Below, in pieces: positions 27,624 through 36,142 of a DNA stretch of 57,309 nt. Each line of letters begins with the position of its first letter. Position 1 is the first letter of the stretch. Both the position numbers and the translations under genes were made by a program. The stretch is from positions 1-57,309 of the forward strand of contig JAFAMD010000045.1 of NCBI GenBank assembly GCA_019233755.1, read 5' to 3'. Origin of the DNA: Acidobacteriaceae bacterium (GTDB lineage: Bacteria; Acidobacteriota; Terriglobia; Bryobacterales; Bryobacteraceae). The notes under the pieces were generated by a model that did not search any database, had not been told where the DNA came from, and worked only from the letters and a program-made list of their open reading frames with translations.

Positions 27624-28127
27624 TTAGAACTGATATTCCGGCGGCGTAATCCCTTTGGCCCGAAGGTACATTTCCGCCGAAGCCCGGTGATGCGTGGTGT
27701 GGTCCAGCACGAACAGCAGCATTTCCGTACCGGTCAGATCGCCATCCTCGGTGTGGTAGCTCTTCGCGAGCTGATCCGCAGTGAGGTTCGATACCCGAAC
27801 GATCAACTTGTCGTACGATGCTTTCACGAACACGATCACATCCGCCTTGTTCAGTGAGGCCGGCTTCGCGGGATTCGGCTTATCGCCGGTAAACGAAGCT
27901 GTAATGTAATCAAATCCCTGCGACAGATGCACCAGTTGCTCGGCGAAGCTCATCTGCGGCGGCGTCAGCTTGAAGTTGTAGTACTCGGCGGGCATCGCCT
28001 CCGCGACTTTCACGGTGAAGTCACGCGAAGTATGCAAATGCTTCAGGACCGCCGCCTTGCAATCCTCTGCAATCGCCGGCCGCAACGCGCTGAACACCAG
28101 CGCCAATAAAAGAAAAGACTTGCCCAT
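27624..28127 (-). CDS. exported DinB-like (DUF664/DinB_2) protein
   Basis: A 167-residue protein with a signal peptide (hydrophobic residues 4-19, cut near AIAEDC). The rest is a four-helix bundle of the DinB family. The family's metal-binding histidines are suggested by H-rich segments LHTSRDF, FAEQLVHLSQ and DHTTHHRASAEMYLR. DinB-fold proteins bind metal and often act as thiol transferases or hydrolases, and a periplasmic form is common in Acidobacteriota. It is not the DNA polymerase DinB. Its start has a weak ribosome site. The next gene upstream on the same strand is another exported LolA-fold protein, 45 bases away. Confidence 0.75.
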   Translation of the reverse strand: MGKSFLLLALVFSALRPAIAEDCKAAVLKHLHTSRDFTVKVAEAMPAEYYNFKLTPPQMSFAEQLVHLSQGFDYITASFTGDKPNPAKPASLNKADVIVFVKASYDKLIVRVSNLTADQLAKSYHTEDGDLTGTEMLLFVLDHTTHHRASAEMYLRAKGITPPEYQF

Positions 28128-28172
28128 ATCACCTCCGAAAGCGTTCCGGACAAGTCTATCCCAAACGCCTGG

Positions 28173-28904
28173 CTAGCGTTTCCCGCCGAATGTCACAGCG
28201 ACACCTGTTGGTTTCTCGAACATCTCGGGCTTCAGCTCGATATTCTGCATAACCTTGGAAACGCGGATTTCTCGCGGCTTTACTCCCGGCTCGGTCGAGC
28301 TGTGCACAATTCGGAAGGGAAATTGGATCCCGTCCACGTCTTTGTAGTCATCGAACTCCGTCACATGCTCGTAGTAAGCGGAAGTCAACCCGGTCTCCTC
28401 GATCCGGGTGAGCAGGTGGGTGGCCGCATCAAAATAGAACTTTGTCTTGCCCAAGTCGTTCGGCGCCACAAGCACCTGCATCTTCCTGCCGTCTACCTCC
28501 TCCGTGGGAGCGGTATTTACCTCCGAATATAAGCTTTTCAGGTAAACATACTGAATTGGATCGGCATCCTGCTGCAAAGGCCTCTGGTCGCCCTTTGCAA
28601 GCCGTGTCACCCGCTTCTTCTTGGACAATACCCAGCCACTTCCGCCGTCGAATCCGATCTTTTCCTTCTGCTTGATCAGCAGCACCTTATTTGGCTTCTG
28701 CCAGTAATAAGTCAGCTTCGGCCCATGATGCTGGTCGGCCTCTACCTCGCGCGTCTTAATCTTCTCCACCGCCGCCTCGCCCCCGACGGCCTGCACGTAC
28801 ATTTTCAGCACCGAGTCCACATCGGGCGCGGGCTCGCCGGCCAGGCACGCGCCGACCGTTATCTGGAGTGCTGCGGCGCTCGCTATTAGAAAATTTCTGC
28901 TCAT
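28173..28904 (-). CDS. exported LolA-fold outer-membrane-lipoprotein-sorting-like protein
   Basis: About 243 residues from the second in-frame ATG; the first ATG would add 12 residues with no extra signal. It begins with [14 protein letters not shown] and a short hydrophobic signal ending ACLAGE; the Cys could make it a lipoprotein (lipobox-like VGAC). The body has the long beta strands and [18 protein letters not shown] pattern of LolA/MucB-like proteins. This is the second protein of this kind in the window. It probably binds hydrophobic ligand in the periplasm. It is divergent from transaldolase. Confidence 0.65.
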   Translation of the reverse strand: MSRNFLIASAAALQITVGACLAGEPAPDVDSVLKMYVQAVGGEAAVEKIKTREVEADQHHGPKLTYYWQKPNKVLLIKQKEKIGFDGGSGWVLSKKKRVTRLAKGDQRPLQQDADPIQYVYLKSLYSEVNTAPTEEVDGRKMQVLVAPNDLGKTKFYFDAATHLLTRIEETGLTSAYYEHVTEFDDYKDVDGIQFPFRIVHSSTEPGVKPREIRVSKVMQNIELKPEMFEKPTGVAVTFGGKR

Positions 28905-29045
28905 CGATCCAAAAACGGGCTGTATCTTCGCGACGTTCACCCCGTTCTTTCAGTTTCCCGCAGGAGCTTGATGCCGCTCCGGCATCCTCGAAATCTGCTA
29001 CGTTCGAGGCACGGACTTAAACTGGAGATAGGAGTCCCAGCCAAC

Positions 29046-30020
29046 ATGACATTGCTCGAATCCCTGAAAAAATACAGTGTCGTAGTCGCCGATACCGGCG
29101 ACTTCCAAGCCATCGCCCGCCTCAAACCCCAGGACGCCACCACCAATCCGTCTCTGCTGTTCAACGCGGCCCAGCGGCCCGAATATCGACATCTCGTCGA
29201 GGAAGCGCTTGAATACGCCGAGAAAAAGGGAGGCAACCGCGCCGAACAATCCGAAGCTTTCATGGACCAGCTATTCGTCAGCTTCGGTCGCGAAATCCTC
29301 AAGGTCATCCCGGGGCGCGTCTCAACCGAGGTCGATGCCCGCCTAAGCTTTGACACGGAAGGCAGCATCGCCAAAGCCCGCCACCTGATCGGCCTCTATG
29401 AACAGGCCGGCGTCAAGCGCGAGCGCATCCTGATCAAAGTCGCAAGCACGTGGGAAGGAATCCGTGCCGCGGAACAACTCGAGCGCGAGGGCATTCACTG
29501 CAACCTGACACTGCTTTTCAGCTTCGCTCAGGCCGTTGCGTGCGCCGAAGCCGGCGTGACTTTGATTTCGCCGTTCGTCGGCCGCATCTATGACTGGTAC
29601 AAGAAAGAGAACGGCGGCAAAGATATCCCGATCGAGCAGGACCCCGGGGTCGCCTCTGTCACCCGCATCTACAACTATTTCAAGAAGTTCGGCTACAAGA
29701 CGCAGGTGATGGGCGCCAGCTTCCGCAAGGTCGATCAGATCACGCACCTGGCCGGCTCCGATCTGCTTACCATCAGCCCCGATCTGCTCGAAGAAATGCA
29801 GAAAACGGAAGGCGAGTTCCCTGCCGCGCTTACGCACGAGAAAGCCAAGGCAAGCGCCGGCGAGAAGCTTCACCTCGACGAGAAGACGTTCCGCTGGGAG
29901 CACAACGAAGATGCCATGGCGAACGACAAGCTCTCCGAGGGTATCCGCAAGTTCAACGCCGACGCCCGCAAGCTGGAGAAGTACGCCCGCACGCTCGTCA
30001 GCGAAAAAGTCGGCGCCTGA
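29046..30020 (+). CDS. tal: transaldolase
   Basis: A 324-residue class I transaldolase of the TalB type, linking glycolysis and the pentose phosphate pathway by moving a dihydroxyacetone unit between sedoheptulose 7-phosphate and glyceraldehyde 3-phosphate. The Schiff-base lysine is K131 ([12 protein letters not shown]), one position from K132 of E. coli TalB (recalled). N-terminal ADTGDF...[10 protein letters not shown] is the substrate-binding segment. The start is the internal ATG followed by TLLESLKKY; an upstream ATG at 28968 would add 26 non-conserved residues. Stand-alone gene with no pentose phosphate neighbours. Confidence 0.95.
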   Translation: MTLLESLKKYSVVVADTGDFQAIARLKPQDATTNPSLLFNAAQRPEYRHLVEEALEYAEKKGGNRAEQSEAFMDQLFVSFGREILKVIPGRVSTEVDARLSFDTEGSIAKARHLIGLYEQAGVKRERILIKVASTWEGIRAAEQLEREGIHCNLTLLFSFAQAVACAEAGVTLISPFVGRIYDWYKKENGGKDIPIEQDPGVASVTRIYNYFKKFGYKTQVMGASFRKVDQITHLAGSDLLTISPDLLEEMQKTEGEFPAALTHEKAKASAGEKLHLDEKTFRWEHNEDAMANDKLSEGIRKFNADARKLEKYARTLVSEKVGA

Positions 30021-30058
30021 AAAACTGGATAGGACAGCGGTGCAAGCCGCTGTCCTCT

Positions 30059-30547
30059 TCATCTCTTCCGAATCTTTTGGCTGCTAACCGCCCGCAGAAA
30101 TCTGCTGAGCGGTTCCTTTGTCTCCGGATGCTTCAAATCAGGCTCGATCTCGAGCAGCGGTTCGAGCACGAAGCGCCGCTCGGTGAGACGCGGGTGGGGA
30201 ACCGTCAGTTGCGGCGTGTCCATCACAACGTTCCCATACAGCACAATGTCAAGATCGATCACCCGCGGTCCACGTCGCTTCGCGTTTGACCGAATGCGCC
30301 CGAGATCGCGCTCAATTCTTAGCAGAACGGCAAGCAATTGAAGCGGGAAGCAGCGTGTCTCGCACTCTGCCACCATGTTCAGAAACCACGGCTGATCCGC
30401 GACATCCTGCGGCTCCGTTTCGTAGACCGACGATCGCTTCACAACCCGGACGTGCTCCCGCTCTAGGGCCGAGATCGCGTTTTCAAGGTTCTGTTCGCGG
30501 TTGCCTAGATTCGATCCGAGCGCCAGAAACACCCTCTTCTCGGACAT
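30059..30547 (-). CDS. folK: 2-amino-4-hydroxy-6-hydroxymethyldihydropteridine pyrophosphokinase
   Basis: A 162-residue HPPK, the folate-pathway enzyme that transfers pyrophosphate from ATP to 6-hydroxymethyl-dihydropterin. The N-terminus FLALGSNLGNREQNL and the RRGPRVIDLDIVLYGN block contain the pterin and ATP/Mg sites with the two conserved Asp (DLD). The C-terminal PHPRLTERRFVLEPL is complete. It lies 5 bases after ruvB on the same strand, so it is very likely cotranscribed with ruvA-ruvB. No folP or folB was seen close by. Confidence 0.95.
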   Translation of the reverse strand: MSEKRVFLALGSNLGNREQNLENAISALEREHVRVVKRSSVYETEPQDVADQPWFLNMVAECETRCFPLQLLAVLLRIERDLGRIRSNAKRRGPRVIDLDIVLYGNVVMDTPQLTVPHPRLTERRFVLEPLLEIEPDLKHPETKEPLSRFLRAVSSQKIRKR

Positions 30548-30552
30548 ACCGG

Positions 30553-31590
30553 CTATTGGAACAGCGGATTCTGGGATCCTGCAAAGCGCGGCCGCCGGGG
30601 AACCTGGAAATAGTCGAACGCCCGCTCCGTAGCAACCCGTCCGCGCGGCGTACGATCCAGAAAGCCGAGTTGCATCAGGTACGGCTCATACACTTCCTCG
30701 ATCGTGTCTGTCTGTTCGTCGATTGACGCCGCTATCGTGCTGAGTCCAACCGGGCCGCCGCCATACTTCACCATGATGGTGTCCATGATCTTCTGGTCCA
30801 CTTCATCCAGCCCGTAGCGGTCGACCTTCAATAGGTCAAGGGCCGCCCGCGCCACATCAAGGTCGATGTGGCCGTCCGCCCGCACCTGTGCGTAATCGCG
30901 CACCCGCCGCAGCAGGCGGTTGGCAATTCGCGGTGTTCCCCGCCCCCGGCGTGCAATCTCGCGCGCCGCATCGCTCGCGATGGTTACATCCAGCAACCGC
31001 GCGGAACGCTCCACGATGCGTCCCAATGTCTCCTCATCGTACGGGTCGAGGCGCAGGACAATACCGAAGCGCCCGCGCAGCGGCGCGCTGAGCAGCCCCT
31101 GGCGTGTGGTCGCGCCCACCACCGTGAAGTGCGGCAGCTGTATTGAGTGCGTGCGCGCCCCGGGTCCGGTGCCGATCAATATATCCAGCCGGAAGTCCTC
31201 CAGGGCGGAATAGAGAATCTCCTCGATGTCCGGCATCAGGCGGTGAATCTCGTCGATAAAGAACACCTGCTGTGCCTTTACGCTGCTCAGAATGCCCGTC
31301 AGATCCAGCTTTTTCTGCAATATAGGCCCGGCTGTCTGATCGAGTGCTGCCGCCAGTTCGTGGGCGATAATGCCTGCCAGCGTGGTCTTCCCCAGTCCCG
31401 GCGGGCCGCACAGCAGCACGTGATCCATTGCCTCGCCTCGCTGCTTTGCCGCCTCTATTGCAATCGCAAGTTGTTCCCGCACATGCGGCTGTCCGGCGAA
31501 ATCAGCCAGGCTGGTAGGCCGCAGCGCCGCCTCGAACTGGCGCTCGTCATCCTGCTGTGCCGGAGAAATCATGCTTTGGCCGCGCATCAA
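30553..31590 (-). CDS. ruvB: Holliday junction branch migration ATPase
   Basis: A 345-residue AAA+ motor. The Walker [10 protein letters not shown] is at residues 62-70 and the Walker B/DEIHR segment follows ([10 protein letters not shown]). A sensor 1-type GATTR and the C-terminal winged helix ([27 protein letters not shown]) are also visible. It works as a hexamer with RuvA to move Holliday junctions during recombination repair. ATG at the first or the seventh residue is possible. Gene order ruvA-ruvB-folK on one transcript; ruvC is not in this segment. Confidence 0.97.
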   Translation of the reverse strand: MMRGQSMISPAQQDDERQFEAALRPTSLADFAGQPHVREQLAIAIEAAKQRGEAMDHVLLCGPPGLGKTTLAGIIAHELAAALDQTAGPILQKKLDLTGILSSVKAQQVFFIDEIHRLMPDIEEILYSALEDFRLDILIGTGPGARTHSIQLPHFTVVGATTRQGLLSAPLRGRFGIVLRLDPYDEETLGRIVERSARLLDVTIASDAAREIARRGRGTPRIANRLLRRVRDYAQVRADGHIDLDVARAALDLLKVDRYGLDEVDQKIMDTIMVKYGGGPVGLSTIAASIDEQTDTIEEVYEPYLMQLGFLDRTPRGRVATERAFDYFQVPRRPRFAGSQNPLFQ

Positions 31591-31609
31591 GTCTCAAAGT
31601 TAGCGCACG

Positions 31610-32212
31610 TCAGCGCACAAAGGCCATTGCGGCCCGAAAGAACGGCTCAAACTCTTCCGGCGCGCCGCGGTCTTTCACTTTGCGAACGGCGTCCTCGGCA
31701 GCCGCGCGCGTGCAGCCCAGGTTCTGCAGCGCGGAAAGCACGTCGCGTTCCACGGGCGTCAACGGCTGCGCTGCCGGCGCCGCCTCGGCCGCCTTCCCTG
31801 CCGCTTCCACCGTCGGCAGCTTGTCTTTCAACTCCAGTACAATTCGCTCTGCTGTCTTCTTACCCACTCCCGGTATGCGCACCAGCTTCTGCACATCGGA
31901 GCCCCGAATTGCCCCGATCAATTCCGCCGTCGCCAAACCCGAAAGCACCGTAATCGCCAGCTTCGGTCCGATACCGCTCACCGAGATCAGCCGCTCAAAC
32001 ACCGCCTTCTCTTCCGGCGTGGCGAATCCGAATAGCGCTAGCGCGTCTTCCCGGACGTGCGTGTGGATCCGCAGCGCCACCGTAGCGCCCGCATCCGGCA
32101 GGGAAGTGTAAGTTGAGATCGGGATTTGGACCTCGTAGCCCACTCCCGCCGCTTCCACAATTACCTGGTTTGGATGCTTTTCGAAAAGAACGCCCCGCAA
32201 ATGCCCGATCAT
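31610..32212 (-). CDS. ruvA: Holliday junction DNA helicase subunit
   Basis: A 200-residue RuvA with an OB-fold N-terminus (MIGHLRGVLFEKHPNQVIVEAAG), a central pair of helix-hairpin-helix motifs (VSGIGPKLAITVLSGL and IPGVGKKTAERIVLELKDK) and a flexible linker rich in Ala/Pro before the C-terminal domain III that contacts RuvB. It tetramerises on the four-way junction. The 19-base gap to ruvB supports a joint transcript. Confidence 0.96.
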   Translation of the reverse strand: MIGHLRGVLFEKHPNQVIVEAAGVGYEVQIPISTYTSLPDAGATVALRIHTHVREDALALFGFATPEEKAVFERLISVSGIGPKLAITVLSGLATAELIGAIRGSDVQKLVRIPGVGKKTAERIVLELKDKLPTVEAAGKAAEAAPAAQPLTPVERDVLSALQNLGCTRAAAEDAVRKVKDRGAPEEFEPFFRAAMAFVR

Positions 32213-32384
32213 ACCGTCGCAATCTCTCGATTGTCGCCGATACGCCTGCCGGTTCGTGAAAAAATCACGTCTTCGCCCGGCAGTCCTGGTTCAGGCGCAG
32301 CCATCCAGTATCGGGAACTGCTTCGGGGTAAACTACGCGTGTCGCCCGTCGCGCAGCAAACGGACGTCTTGAGGTGACCATACG

Positions 32385-33911
32385 TTGACGCCTGTTGCCC
32401 CCGTTACCGAAGAAGCCGCTTCCCTCTTGACTGAACTCGGAGTCCCGAGAGACTCGTTTGTCGGCGGAGCCCTCGAAGTCCGGTCGCCCATCAATGGCGA
32501 GGCCATCGGGCGGGTCTGGACCACGGATGCCGGCGGCGCAAATGCGGCCATTCAGTCCGCTCACGAGGCATTTCTCTATTGGCGAAAACTGCCGGCGCCG
32601 CAGCGCGGCGAATTAGTCCGCCTGCTCGGCGAAGAACTCCGCGCCGGAAAAACGGCTTTAGGCCGCCTGGTCACCATTGAGGCCGGGAAGATCCTTTCCG
32701 AAGGGCTCGGCGAGGTGCAGGAGATGATCGACATCTGCACATTCGCCGCGGGACTCTCGCGCCAGCTATGCGGGCTGACGATCGCCACCGAACGCCCGAT
32801 GCATCGCATGATGGAAACCTGGCACCCGCTCGGCGTCACGGGAATCGTTTCAGCTTTTAACTTCCCGGTTGCCGTCTGGTCCTGGAACGCCGCCCTCGCG
32901 CTCATTTGCGGAAACGCGGTGGTATGGAAGCCTTCGGAGAAAACGCCTCTGACTGCGCTGGCTACACAAGCGCTCTTCCATCGGGCTGCCGCGCGATTTG
33001 GGGGCGTGCCTGACGGCCTCTCTGCGGTTCTCATCGGCGGCAAAGAAACCGGTGAAGCATTGGTCGGCCATGCGCTTGTGCCGCTGGTCTCGGCAACCGG
33101 ATCGACCAGCATGGGGCGCCAGGTGGCTCCGCGGTTGGCTGCCCGCTTCGCGCGCGCCATCCTCGAACTCGGCGGCAACAATGCGGCCATCGTCTGTCCA
33201 TCTGCCGATCTGGATCTGGCGCTCCGGGCCATCGCGTTCGCCGCCATGGGAACCGCCGGACAGCGCTGCACCAGCTTGCGCCGCCTGATCGTACACGAGG
33301 ACGTCTATCACGAGCTGGTAACGGGCTTGAAGCGCGTTTATGCGTCCGTGAACATCGGTGATCCCCGCGATCGCGCGACCCTCGTAGGGCCGCTCATCGA
33401 CGGCCGCGCGTTTACTGCCATGCAGCAGGCTCTTTCAGAGGCCAAAGCCGCAGGCGGACTCGTCACCGGCGGCCAGCGCGTGCACGTGAACTCGCACAAC
33501 GAAGCTTTCTATGTGAGGCCGGCGATCGTCGAAATGCCATCGCAGTCAGACGTCGTGCGGCGCGAGACCTTCGCGCCGATTCTTTATGCGATGAAATACC
33601 GCGACTTCGAGGAAGCCATACGCCTGCACAACGATGTGCCGCAGGGCCTCGCCTCCTCCATTTTCACTTCTGATCTGCGGGAAGCCGAAAGTTTCCTTTC
33701 CACCGAGGGTTCCGACTGCGGCATTGCCAACGTAAACATCGGCCCTTCAGGCGCGGAGATCGGCGGCGCCTTCGGCGGCGAAAAGGATACCGGCGGCGGG
33801 CGCGAATCGGGCTCCGACGTCTGGAAGTCGTACATGCGCCGCGCCACCAACACCATCAATTATGGTCGCGACCTGCCGCTCGCTCAGGGCGTGCGCTTCG
33901 ACGTCGAGTAA
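32385..33911 (+). CDS. ALDH7-type aldehyde dehydrogenase (aminoadipate semialdehyde dehydrogenase-like)
   Basis: A 508-residue NAD-dependent aldehyde dehydrogenase. The nucleophile is C295 (TAGQRCTSLRR) and the general-base glutamate is E261 (ILELGGNNA). WKPSEKTPLTA binds the nicotinamide cofactor. The N-terminal EVRSPINGEAIGRVW and overall plan match the ALDH7/antiquitin group, whose members oxidise alpha-aminoadipic semialdehyde (P6C) in lysine degradation. No other lysine-catabolic gene lies nearby, so the substrate is inferred from family only. Translation starts at TTG with AGGTGA about 8 bases upstream. A long non-coding repeat region follows. Confidence 0.9.
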   Translation: MTPVAPVTEEAASLLTELGVPRDSFVGGALEVRSPINGEAIGRVWTTDAGGANAAIQSAHEAFLYWRKLPAPQRGELVRLLGEELRAGKTALGRLVTIEAGKILSEGLGEVQEMIDICTFAAGLSRQLCGLTIATERPMHRMMETWHPLGVTGIVSAFNFPVAVWSWNAALALICGNAVVWKPSEKTPLTALATQALFHRAAARFGGVPDGLSAVLIGGKETGEALVGHALVPLVSATGSTSMGRQVAPRLAARFARAILELGGNNAAIVCPSADLDLALRAIAFAAMGTAGQRCTSLRRLIVHEDVYHELVTGLKRVYASVNIGDPRDRATLVGPLIDGRAFTAMQQALSEAKAAGGLVTGGQRVHVNSHNEAFYVRPAIVEMPSQSDVVRRETFAPILYAMKYRDFEEAIRLHNDVPQGLASSIFTSDLREAESFLSTEGSDCGIANVNIGPSGAEIGGAFGGEKDTGGGRESGSDVWKSYMRRATNTINYGRDLPLAQGVRFDVE

Positions 33912-33920
33912 TTCTCTAAT

Positions 33921-33957
33921 AGCCTTCAGCCTTCAGCCGTCAGCGTTCAGCTATCGG
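33921..33957 (-). repeat. degenerate heptamer repeat array (left, inverted copy)
   Basis: Five or so heptamers of the form AGCCTTC, AGCCTTC, AGCCGTC, AGCGTTC, AGCTATC, starting just after the ALDH stop. This is the reverse complement of the GCTGACG-type heptamers found 300-550 bases downstream, so the two sets face each other. Confidence 0.7.
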
Positions 33958-34139
33958 CTCTGATTATGAGAGATTTGTTTTCCGCGCGAAGAACTGTACG
34001 GTTTAACCAGTCAGCTCCGACGCGCCTGCTCCTCGATCCCTAATAAGATCTGAAGCTAATTAAGCCCAAGGACCACACAGAGCTGTCACAACGTGCCATG
34101 GAGTTGTAAACGGATGCTTGCCCCGCTGTTTCAGTTGAA

Positions 34140-34219
34140 GCGCACAGGCGCTTTGTGCCGTCGTGCGCGGTTGAAAAAAGCGCACAGGCGCTTTGTGCCG
34201 TCGTGCGCGGCTAAAAAAA
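34140..34219. repeat. 40-base direct tandem repeat with hairpin, two units
   Basis: Two nearly identical units (GCGCACAGGCGCTTTGTGCC then GTCGTGCGCGG and an A-run). Each unit contains an inverted repeat GCGCAC/GTGCGC around a GGC...GCC pair, so both can form a hairpin, much like a REP element. Confidence 0.75.
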
Positions 34220-34271
34220 GCTGAAGGCCGACCGCGGACGGCTGAAGGCTGACCGCTGACGGCTGACCGCT
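34220..34271 (+). repeat. degenerate heptamer repeat array (middle copy)
   Basis: Seven head-to-tail heptamers of consensus GCTGA(A/C)(G/C), for example GCTGAAG, GCTGACC, GCTGACG. Directly follows the 40-base repeats and has the opposite orientation to the array at 33921-33957. Confidence 0.75.
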
Positions 34272-34412
34272 CTCCTTTGACAGCTTTTGTGTCGCCGTGT
34301 TTTCAAGGGGATGCGCTGGAGGGCCGGGAAGTAGAAACCGAGCCGGGAGCATAAGCGGCGTTGACTGGAAAGGTGTCACTACCCACCCACAACGCGCCCA
34401 AGCGCGCCCGTT

Positions 34413-34474
34413 GCTGACGGCTGACGGCTGACCGCTGACGGCTAAGAGCTTCTCGTGACGGCTAAAAGCTCTCG
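34413..34474 (+). repeat. degenerate heptamer repeat array (right copy)
   Basis: Heptamers GCTGACG, GCTGACG, GCTGACC, GCTGACG, then decaying GCTAAGA, GCTTCTC, GCTAAAA. It ends about 40 bases before the SDR gene start, and has the same orientation as the middle array. The remainder of 33912-34512 is non-coding. Confidence 0.7.
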
Positions 34475-34512
34475 TCGGCTATCCCTTGTTAGCCTTATTC
34501 CTCAGGGGGACC

Positions 34513-35415
34513 ATGACTCAGGTCGTACTCATCACCGGCAGCAGCACAGGCTTCGGACGCCTCACGGCGGAAACATTGGCGCGCCGCGGCTACCGCGTCT
34601 TTGCCACCATGCGCGAGACCGCGGGAAGAAACGCTCCGGCACGCGCCGAATTGGAGCGGATTGCCTCCGGAAACAATCTGTCCCTGGAAGTGCTGGAAAT
34701 GGACGTCACGAGCGATGCTTCTGTTGATGCGTGCATTACCCAGGCCCTTTCGCGCGCCGGAAACATCGACATCGTCATCAACAACGCCGCCATGGGCGCC
34801 AGTGGCCTGGCCGAGGCTTTTACTGCAGACGAGTTTCGAACCGTCTTTGAAACCAACTTCCTGGGCGTCGTTCGTGTAAACCGCGCCGTACTGCCAGCCA
34901 TGCGCCGGCAGCGTAAGGGGCTTTTGCTTCATGTAAGCTCTGCCGGGGGCCGCGTCGTAGTGCCTTACAATGCCCCGTACTGTGCGAGTAAGTTCGCTCT
35001 CGAATCGCTTGCCGATACTTACCGGTACGAACTCGCACCCTTCGGCATCGATTCCGTGCTGGTCGAACCAGGCGCTTTCCGGACGACCATCTTTCAGAGG
35101 ACGTTCCCTCCGGCGGATACCGCCCGCAGCGCAGAATACGAACACGCGGATCTCAGCAGCCGGCTGAACCACGCTATCGAAAAAGTGCTGAGCGACACCG
35201 CAGCAACGGACCCGGCCGAGGTCGTCTCCGCAATGGTGCGCCTGATCGAATTGCCGGCTGGTCAACGTCCGCTGCGCACGATAATCGGAGCCGCAGTGCA
35301 AGGCATCACTCCGTACAACGAACTTGCTGAGAAATATCGCGAGGGTCTCGCGCGCGCCTTTGGACTGGAAGAATTACTCACTCCTTCGAAAGGTGGCGCC
35401 AAAGCCGAAGCATGA
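34513..35415 (+). CDS. short-chain dehydrogenase/reductase
   Basis: A 300-residue classical SDR oxidoreductase. The NAD(P)-binding glycine motif is TGSSTGFGR at residues 7-15, NNAAMG corresponds to NNAG, the active-site Ser is in HVSSAGG, and Y-x3-K is in YCASKFALE. It reduces or oxidises a carbonyl substrate that cannot be named. It starts at ATG with GGGGGA four bases upstream, right after the repeat island. Its TGA overlaps the ATG of ybaK by four bases, so the two are translated together. Confidence 0.9.
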   Translation: MTQVVLITGSSTGFGRLTAETLARRGYRVFATMRETAGRNAPARAELERIASGNNLSLEVLEMDVTSDASVDACITQALSRAGNIDIVINNAAMGASGLAEAFTADEFRTVFETNFLGVVRVNRAVLPAMRRQRKGLLLHVSSAGGRVVVPYNAPYCASKFALESLADTYRYELAPFGIDSVLVEPGAFRTTIFQRTFPPADTARSAEYEHADLSSRLNHAIEKVLSDTAATDPAEVVSAMVRLIELPAGQRPLRTIIGAAVQGITPYNELAEKYREGLARAFGLEELLTPSKGGAKAEA

Positions 35416-35885
35416 AAACCAACGCCGTTCGCCTGCTGGAGTCCTTGCAGGTTCCGTTTGAACTGCGCGAGTACCAGGTTGATCCCGCGGATCTGAGCGC
35501 CGAAACCGTAGCAGACAAAATCGGCCTAGCCACGCAGCAGGTATTCAAAACCCTGGTGGTGAAAGGGGATCGCAACGGTGTTTGCCTCGCGGTGGTGCCG
35601 GGTGATGCCGAACTCGATCTGAAAGCTCTCGTGAAACTATCGGGCGATCGGAAGGCCGAGCTTGCATCGCTCAAGGAAGTGCAGCCTTTAACCGGCTACA
35701 TTCGGGGTGGCGTTACGGCCCTCGCAGGCAAGAAAGATTACCCGGTGTACCTGGACGAGACCGCCCTGCTGTTCGACGTAATCTCCATCTCCGCCGGCGT
35801 GCGTGGAACGCAAATTCTGTTGAACCCAGCGGATTACCTGCGTGTCACCCGCGCCATAACCGGCTCGATTGCAAGGGCGAAGTAA
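35412..35885 (+). CDS. ybaK: YbaK/EbsC-type Cys-tRNA(Pro) deacylase
   Basis: A 157-residue editing protein. The YbaK fold is seen in FELREYQVDPADLSAETVADKIG, VFKTLVVKGDRNG (with the conserved Lys), and GGVTALAGKKDYPVYLDE. Such proteins hydrolyse mischarged Cys-tRNA(Pro). Translation is coupled to the SDR gene by a 4-base overlap, which is not obviously functional. A GC-rich inverted repeat (CTCCGG/CCGGTGGAG) about 20 bases after its stop may end transcription before the TonB-dependent receptor gene. Confidence 0.92.
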   Translation: MKTNAVRLLESLQVPFELREYQVDPADLSAETVADKIGLATQQVFKTLVVKGDRNGVCLAVVPGDAELDLKALVKLSGDRKAELASLKEVQPLTGYIRGGVTALAGKKDYPVYLDETALLFDVISISAGVRGTQILLNPADYLRVTRAITGSIARAK

Positions 35886-36142
35886 GACGCGTTATGTAGC
35901 TAACCTCCGGCCATCCGGTGGAGAGCTCTTATCTTCGCTTTCGAAAAACATCCGAATACTTACTGTTACTATCTCTTACTTTCCCCAACGCTCAGGTGCC
36001 ACTAGGGCTTGTACCAGATTGATATTGGACTCGCTTTCGCTTACTTTCCTTCTAGCGACAGGGTTTTTCTTTTCTATGTCCAGAATCCCGCCTATCTGAA
36101 ACTTTGCAGACACGAGCCTGCCTGCTAAGGAAAGGAGTTTCT

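Noticed and set aside
33921..34474. Repeat island as a CRISPR array
   Set aside because: Periods of 7 and 40 bases, no regular spacers and no cas genes.
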